Source: Triadica sebifera (taxonomy: Eukaryota; Streptophyta; Magnoliopsida; Malpighiales; Euphorbiaceae). Taken from it: a stretch of DNA of 64,000 nt. The notes under the pieces are model-generated. The model made no database searches. It was not told the DNA's origin and worked only from the letters and a program-made list of their open reading frames with translations. How positions within the stretch are numbered: the stretch's first letter is position 1; each line of letters starts with the position of its first letter. The position numbers and the translations under genes are program-made. This document shows, piece after piece, positions 34,117 to 48,629 of this stretch. The stretch lies in contig CM042898.1 of NCBI GenBank assembly GCA_023653625.1, positions 18,895,501-18,959,500 of the forward strand. The letters are read 5' to 3'.

Positions 34117-36070
34117 ATTCTCTCCCCCTTAAAATGTTTCGTCCTCGAAACATACTTGATAAATTGTGGTTGAACAATTGGGGAGTAATGTGTTCTAATC
34201 ACCTGTCCGCTTTTCAAGTAGCTCATTTCGTTGCATGGTTTGTTCATAGAACGTTCACTAATGGTACATGCTTATTTCGGGATTTTTTTTAATCTATTGT
34301 GTTAAGATATGAACTGATTTTCTCTTTAGATGCCAAATCTTGCCTCACTTGAATACTCTCATCTAGTACAATGTGAGAAGAATTCGATATGTATTATCCC
34401 AACATCAAGTCATAGGACACATTGTATATCTGACTCAATTCCAAAGACAACGCGAGTCTATTAGTCACCGCCATAACTATCTTTACAATTTCATAAGGTC
34501 TGATGAATCTTGAATTTAACTTCTCCTCTCTCTTTGTTTTTTTTTTAGATTCCATCACTTTCTTCCAATGTGAAGTTTTAAGGAGAAACTTTATCCCCCC
34601 GCCCCTGTACATACTTAATATCTCATATCTTAATATCATAATACGATTTCTACCTGATTATTGCTGCTTTAAGCTTTTCTCGAGTAGTTCTCCTTCATAA
34701 TACATCCACCCAAGGATGAAAGATTATACTAAAATTGAGCTTAGGGTCTAAGTTCTTTGTAGATTACCCCAAAATTGATATGTAAACAGAGAATATTTAT
34801 TCGACACAATAAAAAAAAAGTCATTCTAGTCGCAAAATTTCTAGTAATCTATTTATATTTTTGTTTTGTAATAGAGATTAGATGTAACAATCTACCTAAG
34901 AAAAACTCGGGTCTCTCCCCCTTAGAAACCCACTTAGCTAACTCAACAAGCTTATTATCTTGTCTTTGAATATCCTTAATTTTCTAAGTAAAAGTAAGCT
35001 GAACACACAACCTTACCACAATCTCTCTGCTCAAAATATCTACTTTATCTCAAATTCAACTCTTCCTAAAGGAGAAACTATTTCAAATTCTTGGTTTTCT
35101 GTATAGAAAAAAAAAATTCCCTCAAAGAAGATTATGGTGCCAAATTTAATGCAAAAACTATAGTTGTTAGCTCTAGATCATACATAGAATAATTTTTTCC
35201 CCATATATTATTAAAGGCAATCTCTAACTACTTTACCTACCCACACATTGTGATCTAAAGAATTTATAGCCTCAATCTCATATTCTAGTCCCTCTCCAAT
35301 CATGATATGTTAACTAGATGTACTTGTGCAAATATACATGAACGTGTGGAACCCGGATCTATGAGTGCACAAATGTCAAAATCATGCAATGAAAACTTAC
35401 CAACAATAACATCTGTTGCCGCTTGATCTTCCTTAGCTTTTATGGCATAGGCTTTGGCTGAAATTCTACTAGGTCCAGGTCTATTCATTGTCTTTGGAAA
35501 AGCCTGCCTAGTTTGGCTTGATCCTCATCTAGTTTGAACTTTAGGCTGAATATGAACTAATTTTGTCATATGAGTAGGAATTCTATTTGTCAAGAGTGGG
35601 CAATTCTTTCGTATGTGTTCCTTGGACCCACATTTAAAGCAAGCACCTGTGACATGCCAACATTCTCCTCTATGGTGTCTATTGCAACTATCACACTTGG
35701 GTATATATTCTTTCTTTCTAGTAAAATGGGTCTCTAGAACAGCAGATTCTTAGATGACTCCCTTATTCTTTTTTTCTTTCTCTTAGTCTTCTTTATCCCA
35801 TACTTTGCAGTTGATGTAGGTTGAGAAGGATTAGGAGTAGTACTAATTCCTTTGACACTCATTGCACTAGACTGACGTGGGGATTTAGTGTCAAGAGAAC
35901 TAAAATTCTCAACCATTCCAGGCTCATCCAAGAACATATCTCTATAAGCCTACAAGTTGACAGAGAAATAGCCCATATCAGAGTTATATGAGACACATGT
36001 ATGTATGCATGACAAACCCTTCCCAAATTAAGTCAAGAGATGCTTAAACCTAAGCTCTCATACCAATAAA
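34117..36070 (-). pseudogene. Gypsy 2 internal region: gag and protease fragments joined to the pol end
   Basis: From right to left: primer-binding site (36054-36065); a gag tail (35734-35937) rich in Ser/Pro/Lys; two zinc knuckles, CDSCNRHHRGEC and CFKCGSKEHIRKNC, at about 35610-35700; and protease (35300-35488) with ALIDPGSTRSCI, active-site DPGS intact. Then come short scrambled pieces of RNase H and integrase (34640-35240), and an integrase end (34394-34639) with RFIRPYEIVK. Reverse transcriptase is absent. A polypurine tract, AAGGGGGAGAA in element sense, borders the left LTR. Confidence 0.8.
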
Positions 36071-36968
36071 TGTGATATCCCGCCTATATAATAGGAATAA
36101 TCTCATTACATAAGCAGAATGACACAGACAATCTGAATGAAACTAGCCTAAATTTAAAATTTTCATTTAATAACTAAATAGGCATTTTTTTTTTATATTC
36201 GAATATACATAAGGATTCAATTATCAAATACATCATCATGTTACATAAATATTATACTTCATTATAACTATCAAAATTAATGACTTTTACCTTACATCTA
36301 ACTATATAGATATAATAGCAAAATACAAAATATGTTCTTAACTATTTATAAGACATGTCTAACAAATCCATATGCATGATAATGAAAAAAATGCAAAAAT
36401 AATATGCATCCGACCCTCAACCAGTTCTGACGCGTCTCCTCTAATATGGGCTTGTACTTCCTCTATCAACTTCACAGTTTACTACTTGCAAGCTCCAGTT
36501 CCTGCGCAGAAAAAACCCACGCTAAGCCATTTCTAGCTTAGTGGTACATATAAGCATTTAAGTTTTCCCATGCAGTCACACAAACGTGGGTCATAATAAT
36601 CATGATATAATTTAAAAAAAATCATTGCGTCAAATTTAGAAAATATTATAATAAAATAAAATTTATGTTTTATTATATCATCATTATATTTGTATCAGGA
36701 CATGAACTATATATAATCAACCATATGTAATATATAAAATATTAAGCTTTCTACCTCCTCTCATGTTTCCATAATTTATTTTAATTTAATTGATTTCCTT
36801 AAAATTATGATTGTTTAGTTAACTCAAATCTCAATTCATATAAGCATAAATATTTTAACATACAATTACCAAAATGCATGGTAGATAATTCATAATACAA
36901 TACATAATATTCCAACATGCATTATACAGGGACAACCACATGATTATACAATAGTACCAAATTCATTG

Positions 36969-37011
<43 letters not shown>

Positions 37012-37377
37012 CTCAATTACAAATTTAGCTTACCTTAATAAATATTTATAATTCATGATATTTCATACATTTTATCTTTCAACAAGTACATGTATGTCTT
37101 ATAATTATTTTATATATAATATTTTAATATAAATAGCCCAAATCTCATTCCCGAACTGTCCGGATGTAGGGCGTGTAGTAAGGCCGCTCGCGGAGTTTAA
37201 GCACCCTACTCACTATAGTCTCAAGTCAAGAGCGCTCGCGGAGCTTAAGCCTAATGATCGAGTATAATCACCTCATCTGTGTATAATTAGGACAGGGTGC
37301 TATCAGAGCTAATACCACCCTGTTCCTAAACCATATCAATATTGGTACCGTAATGCCCCCACAATGGTGCACCATCT

Positions 37378-39068
37378 TGTTGGGTTTTGAAGAATGAATC
37401 ATATTCATAAACGCAGCGAAAAATAAAATTTTTCAAAATCCAAAGCAAAAGATCATACTTGTACCATTAAAACTAATTTATATAAATGTAAATGTTAAAA
37501 ATTATACCTTGTAATTTTTATTTGTTCTTCAAATCTTCACTTTATTAACAATCCACACTAGGATGTCTCTAATGATAATCCACGCGAAGAATGAAGAAGA
37601 AACTATCAAGAGAAAATGGTTTGAACAAATTCAAAGTGCTAGCTTTGAAAGTGTTCTTGAGAGAATTTTTGTTGTGTCTTAAAAATATTTTTTTTCACAA
37701 AAAATATTTTCATATCTATTTTCTGCCATTTGATGTCTTTTCAATTTGAATCAAATTCAAAAATAAGATGAAAAGTCACAAATGGAGAAAATGACAACTA
37801 ATAAATAGTAATTGGCCAAGGCCAATTATGGCCAATTACAGCCATTGGCCAACAGATGCAAGCTGCAGGCGCGCTGGGCTTGTTGTGGGTTGCTGCTGGG
37901 CAGCCCTTGCGGGCCAACAGCCTGCCTAGCTCACGCTGGCCTGTGACACTCCCGAACGATTTTTTCGTGCGATCTCATCGTGATCCATCCTAAAATAATT
38001 CTCTCATATTTTGGATCATATCTAAGACCATTTTACTCATTCTCCATATCTTCAATGCGTGTGACCCATTAGGTTCCCGATTATGTTGGCCACTTAAATT
38101 AATAATTAATTTAAGCAGGTCATGAGCAGTATATAGCAACACATCATGACCCCCAATTGACCGAAAAGTCAGCGGTTTGACTACGAACCTTTCCATAGAC
38201 AATTTCTGTGCAATTATTCATTTCACCAATCTATACCCCACTTGGTTCAGAGTATGGACATGTGTCAACTCCCACTAGACTGACTACATCACATCTAGTC
38301 CAAGTAATGTTAGTTTTTGTCCTTGAGGCTCATTACTCTATTAGATATGTCATTGAAGACTATCTTTATGACATTTCCACTCCGACCAGAGATTCCTGAG
38401 TAATAACCACGACAAGAGGCCATGGGTATACACTTCTTCTATCAAGAGTGGTGAATCCTGTGTTGGTTACCCAATTACCTTCGAATACCTCAAGTTGTAT
38501 CCAATCACCACCCTATGAGCTACCTCTCTAAGGCAACAAGGAATAATGTCAAAATACAGAATCAATATTCAAGATATCCTTGAGTACCTCAAGTCTAAGG
38601 ATACTTGCACCATTGCTATGATGCGACTATCATTGACATTTGAATAGATTATCCATATGATTGTCTCATAGTTGGTCATCCAATGTACTTAGCTACACTT
38701 AGTAAGCATCCACATGTTAACTTTAAACATCTCATGTTTATAGATTATGAGATCTACTACTCGATCCAATCAAGGAGTGTAACATGTGCTAGTCTGTCTA
38801 GATTAATAATGTCCCGTCTCATTAATCCTATGACTAGGGATAATTTTGATACTAACATAATTACACATGATAAGAATCTCAATATCATGATCTCATCATG
38901 ATTTCCTTCATGCTATGTTATGTATCAAGGACTTCATTAATTGATTTAAGCTTACTTATCAATTCATATATCAAATGAACATCAAAATAATGAAAAAGCC
39001 TTTTATTAATCAAATAAATTTGTACAATAAGTGCTAAAGGTGATTGCCTTTAGAGCACTCCTCTAACA
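37378..39068 (-). mobile_element. Solo LTR (copia-like) in the gypsy 2 right LTR
   Basis: The ends are TGTTGGG (37378) and CTAACA (39068), with a perfect 5-bp target duplication CATCT (37373-37377 and 39069-39073). The uninterrupted site is seen in the left LTR at about 31767. The 1,691 bp carry no gene. In minus sense it begins TGTTAGAGGAGTGCTCTAAA, typical of plant copia LTRs. The frames at 37990-38901 show no known domain. Confidence 0.85.
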
Positions 39069-41088
39069 CATCTATCCCTAATTAGTCCACAGATTGAGAA
39101 TTAGACAATTAATGTTATTACTTATTTATTTTCTTTATATATTAATTTGCTGGAATCAATATTCCCATTTCATTTATAATGAAAATATGATTATAAAATT
39201 TTAAAATCATATAATCATTTGATATTCCATTATATATAAGTATTTAAGTAATATTGACATACTTTAATTAGTTTTCTATACAATCAAAACCAACAAATCT
39301 TTTAATATAAAACCAAATTTATAATAACTTTATGAGTCCAAGTATGCCATATAACCTCTCTTTTTATATCAAATACATTTGTCATACATGACTTTCTAAC
39401 TTCACTCTTTATTGTCCTAATTATTCAACAATTACCATTAATAATTATCCCATTTTTAATCAATCATATACTAATCAATATTGAAAAATATATTATGTTA
39501 CATATTGTAAACCAAAATTTCCTACATTTTATCAATCAATTATTCATCCATATGCCTATACATGCATTAACATGAAATTTCATTGGTTAAGCACTCAATT
39601 CATTTCATATTTACACATTTTAATACATTATTCAAATATGCCACTTATTCAATTAACACACAAGCATGCAACAAGGCAAACTAAAATGCATATATGTACA
39701 AACCTCAATGGAGCTTTTTCCAAAATCTAAAATTTGGAGCTTGTCTACTTTTATTGCTTTTCTTCTTGTTGAGATCCTAATTCGAAAATATAAATAATTA
39801 ATACGTTGATAAAATATTTATTCTTAATATAGTTTAAATAAATAACTACCATTTATTTTAAGATGGAACATGACCTTTTAGGACTGTTAGATCAATAACG
39901 TTTTCTACACTAATCTAATTTATATGATTCTTAATCCTGATTAAATATAATATCTAAAACTAAAACATTCTAAAATTTCAGAATTTTTAAACTATTACAC
40001 GATTTTTGGTATATTTTTAAATATTGCTTTGTTCTCTGCCTTTAGGCAGTTTCGGGGTACCACCTTTAAAACTTCATATCTTTCAATGTGTAGCTTAAAT
40101 TATTTAGAACACTTTTATACAGTTACATAAGTTAATTTGGAACATTTTTTTTTATGTTTACCTCATTTTCAGATTCGGTCTCTATTGCACTCAAGTACTA
40201 GAGGATCTATAACTGGTTTAACATGAAGTATCAACCCGACCAGTTCAATTATTCAGCTCATAACTTATAAAATACATGACCTTTTAAGGAGAGACTTTCA
40301 CAGGAATTTAGATAAGACATAGGATTAAAACTTTCATATTTTGAACTTTGGCTAATCTGAAAAGAGGTCAAATATAAGGATGAAGTTATTGGAGCTGTAC
40401 AGGTATATGAAACCAGCTCAATCAAGGAACAGTCATAGTTCATTTCAGAATATCTCAACCTACACAAGCAATTTATACAACATTTGGTAGAGACCTTAAA
40501 CACAGATATACATATAACTTTCATGTTTTACAAAACCTCATATTTAGCCACTAAGATGATTAATTTAAACAAAAATTGTAGGTTATTTAGTTGATATGTC
40601 TCCCTGAACCAGTTTCACTCCAATGACCATTTCTCCTCCTATACTCAAAATCATTCAATACAATTTGGCACAAAGATACAGAAGACATAGATAAACAACT
40701 TTTATGTTTAACAATTTCCCAAATTTGATTCACAAGATAATAAAAAATAGAGTGCAATATCGTGTAAAAACACAACCTAAAGAGTTATAATAACACAATA
40801 ATCATGGAAAAAATATTTCTTACTAAGATCAAATTTATTTGGACTGATTTTTGATGCAAATCTTAAAGAAGATGATGAATAATTTGAGCTGTGATATGGA
40901 GAAAGGAAAAGGGATGATGAAGAAGAAGAAGGAGAAGAGAAATGAAGTTGGAAGAAATGGCTAAAAGAAGTCTTAATTGACTTCAGCCCCACTTCCTCCC
41001 TAATTCATGTTTTTGGTCTCTTCTTTTTTTTCCTTCTCTGCTGTGACCCCTTTTTTTACTGTTCAATTTTCTCTTTTTTTTTTTTAAA

Positions 41089-41213
<125 letters not shown>

Positions 41214-41450
41214 CATCATCTTCACATATTTCCTTATATCTAATATCTTTAATTTTTTTATACCAAAAATACAATTTTATTATGTGGTATAATTTAATCA
41301 AATTTATCATGTCAATAAATTTAATTTATTTTAATTTCTAATTTATTCATTTATTCAATTTATTTAAATTTTTTTTATGTCTATCATGTGTTTTCTATAT
41401 ATACCACATACTTATTTTAATTTAGACTAATTTGTGAGCGTTACATAAAG

Positions 41451-42130
41451 TGCCTCATATGGAGCCATCTAGATACTAGAATGATAACTGTTATTATAAG
41501 CGAATTCCGTCCCAACTACCTTCAAATTCGATGACATAACTTCTTATCATATCTTCTAGAATCTGAATGACTTTTTTTGATTGTCTATCTGTTGCGGATG
41601 AAAAGTCGTGTTGAAATTGAGCTTAGTACCTAGACCTCGCTGTAGACAACCCAAAATTAAGATGTGAAGCGGGGAGCTCTATCAAACATAATAGAAATAG
41701 ACACTCCATGAAATCTTACTATTTCATTCATATAAATTTCTGCCAATTTATTAAGTGGGTAGTCCTTCCTAATAGGTAAGAAATGTTTTGAATTTCTAAA
41801 TTTATCCACTATGACCCATACAATATCATATTCTTTGGAGTCAAAGGCAATCCAGTCACAAAATCCATAGTGATTTGTTCCCATTTCCATTCTGGAATAG
41901 AAATTAGATGTAACAACCCCGAAGGTACTTGATGTTCAGCCTTGACCTGCTGATAAGTCAAACATTTTAAAATGTATTATGTGATGTCCTTTTTCATACC
42001 TGCCTACCAATATCTGTTCTTCAACTCTTGATACATCTTATTACTCTCTGGGTGCATAACATGTTTGCTTTCATGGGCCTCTCTAAGAATCCTCTGTCTA
42101 AGAGCCTCTACATTGGGCACACATAATCTG
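41451..42130 (-). pseudogene. Gypsy 1 integrase core
   Basis: The reading includes a DKFRNSKHFLPIRKDYPLNKL segment and EIVRFHGVSISIMFDRAPRF (41657-41890), the catalytic core motif usually containing SDRDPRFTS; here the first Asp context is MFDRA. Upstream are fragments of the HHCC zinc-binding domain. Stops and shifts are frequent. It joins the piece at 30667-31187 once gypsy 2 is removed. Confidence 0.75.
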
Positions 42131-43440
42131 CCTTAATAGAACAGTCCACCATTTAATTCCATAGTGAGTCTAAGTCTCTCCCCCTTAGAGACCAACTCAA
42201 CTAATTCAATTAGCTTTCTATCCTGTCTTTGTGCATCTTTGATTTCCTGAGTAAGAGTGGGTTGAATGTGCAACTCTGCATAATCTTTTGTCTTAAAGCA
42301 TCTGCTACTACCTTAGCTTTGTCTGGATGATAGTCAATCACACAATTATAATCCTTTATTAGCTCTAGTCATCTTCTCTGCCTCAAATTCAATTCTTTCT
42401 ATGAGAGAATATATTTTAAACTCTTGTGATATATGTAAAACACTTCTCCCCATATAAATAATGGTGCCAAATCTTTAATACGAAAACTATAGCTGCCAAC
42501 TCCAGATCACGGGTAGGATAATTCTTCTCATGTGACTTTAACTGTCTAGAAGCATAAGCAACCACCTTTCCATCTTACATCAATACACAACCCAATCCAT
42601 TATGAGAAGCATCACTATAAATGATATACTCCTTATTAGGGATCAACTGTGTAAAAACAGGGGCCTTAGTGAGCATACTCTTAAGCTTATCAAAACTAGC
42701 TTGACACTTATCTATCCACTCAAATTTAACATCCTTTCTCAATATCTTGTTTAAGGATAAACAATCATTGAAAAACCCTTGACAAACCTTTGATAATATC
42801 CAATTAAACCCAATAAACTTTTGACCTCGGTCACATTCCGTGGGGGCTTCCAACTCACAATTACCTCAACCTTGCTAGAATCCACTTTAATGCTTTCTGC
42901 AGAGATAATGCATCCCAGAAATGTCACATCCTTCAACCAAAACTCACATTTTGTGAGTTTGGCATAGAGCTTATATTCTCTGAGAGTCTGCAACACTATT
43001 CTCAAATGCTTTCCATATTTTTCTGAATCTTTAGAATATACCAAAATATCATTAATGAAAGCGACCACAAATTGATCAAGATATGGCCTAAAGATCCTAT
43101 TCATAAGATCCATAAATGCTACTAGAGCATTTGGGATAACCAAAAACTCATAATGTCCATATTTGGTTCTGAATGCTATTTTAGCTATATCCTCCATCTT
43201 CACCTTTAATTGATGATAACCAGATCTCAAGTCTGTCTTAGAAAATACTCCTGCACCTTTAAGTTGGTCCAAGAGATCATCGATCTATGGCAATGGGTAC
43301 TTGTTCATGATAGTCACCTTATTCAACTGTCGATAATCAATACATAGCCTCAAAGATCCATCCTTCTTTTTCACAAACAATATCGGTGCACCCCATGGGG
43401 ACATACATGTTCTAATGAAACCCTTATCAAGGAGTTCTTG
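42131..43440 (-). pseudogene. Gypsy 1 reverse transcriptase and RNase H
   Basis: The RT piece (43272-42751) contains LRSGYHQLKVKMEDIAKIAF, RTKYGHYEFLV, then FINDILVYSKD, where the family catalytic motif is (F/Y)IDD; Asp to Asn removes a metal ligand. LYAKLTKCEFWL and SLLGLIGYYQRFVKGFS follow. RNase H remains (42853-42575 and leftward) include APVFTQLIPNKEYIIYSDASHNGLGCVLM. Frameshifts separate the pieces, and conserved PFGLTNAP has become IPNALVAF. Confidence 0.85.
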
Positions 43441-43443
43441 CAA

Positions 43444-44133
43444 TTATGTCTTAAGTTCTTTCATTTCTGATGGGGGCATTCTGTATGGCGTCTTTGATAT
43501 AAGCATAGTTTCTAGAACAAGATCAATAGCAAGCTCTACCTCTCTCTCCGGAGGCAGCCCAGGTAAGTCATCAGGAAACACATATATGAACTCATTTACC
43601 ACAGGAATATCTTTAAGATTTGAACTTCCCTTTCTGGTGTCAATCACATGGGACAAATAAGCTTCACATAATTTTCTCATCAATCTCTGAGCTTTCATTA
43701 TGGATATGACTTGAGGATGTTGTGAAAGTAATTCACCTTTCATAATAATTTTCTCTTGATTTTCTGTCTTAAGTACCATAAATTTAGACTTGCAATCCAC
43801 CACTGCTTCGTGAAGTGAGAGCCAATCCATGCCTAATATGATATCATACTCATGGAAAGGCAACTCAATCAGGTCTGTAGAAAACTCCTTCCCATGCACA
43901 ACTAAAGGGCAATTCTTGACTATTTTATTTACTATTACACTATGACCTAAGGGGTTCCTAACTTCAATTCCATATTCAAGGTTCTCTCTAATTATGTTAT
44001 GTTGGCTAGGTGTATTAGTGCAAATATAGGAATGTATGGAACCCAAATTTATTAGTGCACAAATGTCAAAATCATATAATGAAAACATACCAACAATAAC
44101 ATCTGTTGCTGCCTGATCTTCTTTAGTTTTCAT
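43444..44133 (-). pseudogene. Gypsy 1 protease and linker
   Basis: A 229-codon open stretch with ALINLGSIHSYI, where the family has LIDPGSTHS; the catalytic Asp is Asn. It then has DIILGMDWLSLHEAVVDC, VFPDDLPGLPPEREVEL and PYRMPPSEMKELK, the normal link into RT. It is long and open but catalytically dead. Confidence 0.85.
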
Positions 44134-44159
44134 GGCATAGGCTCTGGCTGGAGCTCTGG

Positions 44160-45349
44160 ATTAGGTCTATTCACAGTTTCTGAAACAGCTTGCCTCGGTC
44201 GGCCTGGTCCTCCTATGAATTGAACTCCAGGTTGAGTGGGAAATCCTTTCGTATGTGTTCCTTGGCTACATACCGACATAGCTTTCTTGCCAACTTGAGG
44301 TTGTGAACTTGCTATAGTAGAAAGTGCCTTAGAGGGCGGTTCCCTCCTAATAGACCCCGTTTATGAATAGCTAGGATCCTTTCCCTATCCTCTATTCAGT
44401 GAATGGCTAGTAAAGAAATGACTCTTCTTCTCGGTGAATTGAGTCTCAGAAGTAGTTGACTTTTTAAAAGATTTTTCTATTTTTCTCTTTTTCCTTTTTT
44501 CAAGGCTGAGTGCTGCAGAAACTAATTGAGAAAATTGGTATGCTGGTGAGTAGTCATAATATCTCCAACCTCTTCATTAAACCATCTTCAAATCTTTTGC
44601 ATTTATCTCTTTCCTTTGCAACTAATTTAGGAGCATACTTGCTCAGTCTGGTAAACTTCCGCTGATACTCAGTCACTGACATTTTACCTTGCTTGAGATT
44701 CATGAACTCTTTCTCATCAATATAGATTAATGGGATATATTACTCTTTGAATTTAAAGAGAAAGGAATCCCATGAGATCGGTTCCACCACATCTAGCTTA
44801 GTAAGAACTGATTTCCACCAATCATATGCCTCCTCTAGGAGTAGAGAAGTAACAAATCTAGCTTTTTTATTTGCTCCACTTGCAACTCTTTAAAAATTCT
44901 TTTAGTCCTTTCCAACCAATATTCAGTTGTAGCTGGATCCTCATCTTTCTTACTATAGAAATTCAAAGCCCCATATTTGCGATGCTTATCAATTCTTACT
45001 TTTGGTTTAGGTGGTGGCACTAGGGTAGGCTGAGGAGTGGCTCGTTCCATCTGTTAGAATAATTCAGTCATCTATTGTATAAATGGATTTTGACCAGGAC
45101 CAATATGTTCTGCTGCTTGTTATGAAAAATTTGGAGTAGCATTTTTTCCCTACAGGTTTGTTGCACTGGGCTGATGAGGAGTCCTAGTATAAGGAGAGCC
45201 AGTACTCAACCATATCTCGTTCTTCTGAAGACATCTTCCTATAATCCTACAAGTTGCTAAGAATCAAGCCCATATCAGAATTTTATGAGACACGCATATC
45301 TATGTCTAACATCTATTTTTTCACCTAGGCCTAGAAATGCCTAAATCAG
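44160..45349 (-). pseudogene. Gypsy 1 gag
   Basis: Includes a retrotransposon gag segment (45050-44835) with KVRIDKHRKYGALNFYSKKDEDP and WLERTKRIFKELQV; further gag readings at about 44580-44830 are out of frame. The zinc-knuckle part that is complete in gypsy 2 is largely missing here (about 44220-44290). Capsid and RNA-binding role in the family; not functional. Confidence 0.7.
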
Positions 45350-45361
45350 ACTCTGATGCCA
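45350..45361 (-). promoter_or_regulatory. Gypsy 1 primer-binding site
   Basis: In element sense TGGCATCAGAGT, two mismatches to the initiator tRNA-Met primer site TGGTATCAGAGC, five bases from the 5' LTR that begins at 45367. Confidence 0.8.
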
Positions 45362-45366
45362 CTAAA

Positions 45367-45678
45367 TATGATGACCTACTTATATATTAGGAATAATCTC
45401 CTATATATAAATAGGATGCCACAAGATTTACTAAATACACTTGTTTGAATTAAAACTTTTTCCTTTTCAATAAGTTAATCCATTTATTTATATTAGTTTT
45501 GGCAAGTCGTTCTAATTAACTATATATATATATATATATATATAATCATGTTGTATACACATATGACACCAGATTATATTACATAATTGTTTACATATAC
45601 AATATAAACATATGAGTCATGTCTACCACAATCCATACGCATGGTCAAATTCATAAATGAATATGATAAGTAACCAAA
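45367..45678 (-). repeat. Gypsy 1 right LTR, part 1
   Basis: Starts TATGATGACC (TG changed to TA) and runs to the gypsy 3 insertion. It holds a (TA)n array at about 45522-45543. It continues at 56427-58940. Confidence 0.85.
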
Positions 45679-48611
45679 TGTAACACCACATCTTATGCAT
45701 TTAAGTATAACCTATCTTTGTATCAAATAATCACACATAGCATACTGGAAAAACAAAATATCCTGTTAATAGTGATAGTAAATTTTTTTTATATCCTGTA
45801 ATATCATTCAATGACTTTGCAAGTCTCATATCCTGTAATTTCATTCAATAACTTGCAAGTCTCATATCTTGTAATATTATTCAATGACTTTGCAAAGTTA
45901 ACACTGAGGTTTTCACCACAATATAATATATCACATATATCAAAACATAAACTTTACACATAAGTATTTACGAGTTGCTTTCATTTATATATTTTTAAAC
46001 TCATTCCAAAATGACAATACATATTCAAGCACATAAATACAAAACACATATGATACATTTTTATGCTTGTGTGAAATGCAAGGAGAAAGAGTGATGAGGC
46101 TTGGCCAGTGACCTGTGCTCCATGTCTTTTATACGCTACTCAAAATGAGCTATCACTTTTCTTTACCTGAAAAATGATTCAAATTGATGAGTTGCGGCTC
46201 AATGAGAATAATCATCAAATGAGCTCTGAAGTACCGAACAACTCATAATAATAAATCACAAATCCAATACATACTATGTATTCCTTTCCATTCATCAGTA
46301 TCATATAAATATCAACAAAGTTGAAACATATAATCATTACTTCTTACGTATGCAAATGCTTTGATGATTTTATTTTGTTGTGACCAAGTTAAACAGACAT
46401 TGCCCCGGGTTTCCATGTGAACATTTGCATTTGCTAGCTAGCTTGATCATTTGTTTCATTTGCACATTTGTTGGGCCATAGGCCTCTTCTTTTGCTTTAC
46501 AATATCGATGAACTAGTCACAACACCTTTTTAGTCCATATGCATATGTACTTGTACTTAATCATTCATCAATCATTGCTTCTTATCACATATAACATACA
46601 TATACCGCATATATGCCTCATATGCCATGCATATACCTCGCATATACTATACATATACTATGTATATATATCACATATGTAAAACATATACCTCAAATAT
46701 ATCACAAGTATACCACTTATGTGTACCATAATGTCACAAATTATGCATCATCATATTATTAGGGCCAAATCATGACAATCATATAAATCACATAGCAAGC
46801 AACATTCATATGTACTAAAGAATTCAATTGATAATTAGACTCACCTTTCTCCTTTGATTCTGACCCCTAACTTATTGTCTATCCGCTCCTTGTAGGTCTC
46901 CAATATGTTGCGAGCCTAATATGAAAATATAATCAATTAACTTATGATTAGAGAGACTTAATGTGACTTAAACAATTTAATATGCATTGTTCATGTCAAT
47001 AGTTAAGATTTTTCCTATGAGGCAGTGTGATCTTATGGGACTGTTTAGCCTATAACTTTTTCTATACTTGACCAATTAATCTGATTCTTATTCCTAATTA
47101 AAAACTAACATATAGTTATATAACATATTAAAATTTCAAACCAATTGGATCATTGTACAATTTTTGGTGGAATTGCTAAGTGTGTTATGTTTTCTGCCTT
47201 GTTTTCTTCCTTTAGGCAGTTTCAGGGTACTCATTTTGGTTCATCATAACTTATAATCTATAAGTTCTATTTTAATGAAACTTTACACAAACTTATATGG
47301 ATTCAAATGGAACATTTTTCATGTTTACAAATTTTATCAATTATGTCTCTAAGATCTTCAAATTATAACAAATATGTCATTGGTCCAGAATAGAATTGGC
47401 TTCCGGACCAGTATGACTTCCAAAGGCCATAACTTAGTCTATACCTAATATATCAAGCTGAAAGTAGTTCCAAAATTTAGCTAATACATATTTTTTAGAA
47501 TTTACAGATTCTAGCTCTAAGGAGCTCAAATTAGCCAAACAATTTGCTGGATCTGCCCAGGGCACTTAGTTGGCAGTTCAAGTCATGGAATAGTCATGGT
47601 ACCATTCACCGTAACTCAACATGTATAAGACCTATGAATCGGAAATTTGGTATAAAGATACATAACACATATATCTACAACTTTTATGTTTTGAGATACT
47701 TCAAATAATGGCTCTATCATATTCAAAACTAAAGAACACAATAGCTATCTTGGCTAGGGTTCATACCCTGACCAGTTTCAGTAGAGAGAGGATATCTCTT
47801 CCTATACACAACATCTTGAAAAAAAGTTTACATATCCATAAATATAAGACTTAAAGGAACAACTTTTGTGTTTTAATCATTTCCAGAATCAATTTCTATT
47901 GATATAAAAATTGGGGTGCAAATCAGTGCCTATTAATGAACCTTAGCAACTCAAATCAACCTTATAGCAATAAGAATTGATTACTTACCAAGAAAAAACT
48001 TGCAAGGGATCAATTTTCCTCAAAAACCAAGTGAAACAAGGAAGAATAGAATGCTGGAATGGAGTAAGATGAAGAAGAAAACGGGGCTGAAGTGAGGAGG
48101 CAGAAATGGGGGAGGAAGATAAAGCCAACCTTTTTGTTTTTTTGGCTTTTTATCTTTTTCTCTTCATCTCATCTCTTTTCTCTTCTCTTTTCTTTTATTT
48201 TCCTTTTGTTTCATTTTAATTTTATTTTTTCTATATTATTATTATTATTATTTACATATATTTATAATTCCACTAGTTCACACAATAATACAGCTTAATC
48301 ATTTGACTCGATTTAACTAAATTAACAATGTAAATATTTACTAATCTTAATCTAATCATTTTGCTTACTTTAATTTAGTCACCTTATTCAATTCATTTAT
48401 AATGCTTTGTTATCCTCTTTTAGGTTATAAGTACACACGCGCGACTCGATACAATTGCTAAATACTAGGACACGTAGCTAGTGCGTGCCATGAACTTGTT
48501 TCTAATATAATATGTATGAAATGCACGTGCTCAATTGGACTATATGGAAGATGCATATGTTCAAATGAAATGCATGTGAATATGCATGTGAGGAAGGTCA
48601 ATGATGTTACA
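45679..48611 (-). repeat. Gypsy 3 left (3') LTR
   Basis: TGTAACACCACATC to GATGTTACA. It contains a run of degenerate CATATACC/CGCATATA units near 46590-46720, mirrored in the other LTR near 54395-54530, and a short (ATT)n near 48235-48251. The frame at 48092-48298 is LTR sequence, not a gene. Confidence 0.92.
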
Positions 48612-48629
48612 ATTCTCCCCTCCTTTTAA
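48612..48629 (-). promoter_or_regulatory. Gypsy 3 polypurine tract
   Basis: In element sense AAAAGGAGGGGAGAAT directly before the 3' LTR. Confidence 0.85.

Noticed and set aside
36971..37010. (TA)n tract considered as a MITE end or replication origin
   Set aside because: A plain dinucleotide repeat within the gypsy 2 LTR; no terminal repeats around it.
37990..38901. Three short frames that might encode small proteins
   Set aside because: They lie wholly inside the 1.69-kb solo LTR bounded by CATCT target duplications and show no known domain.
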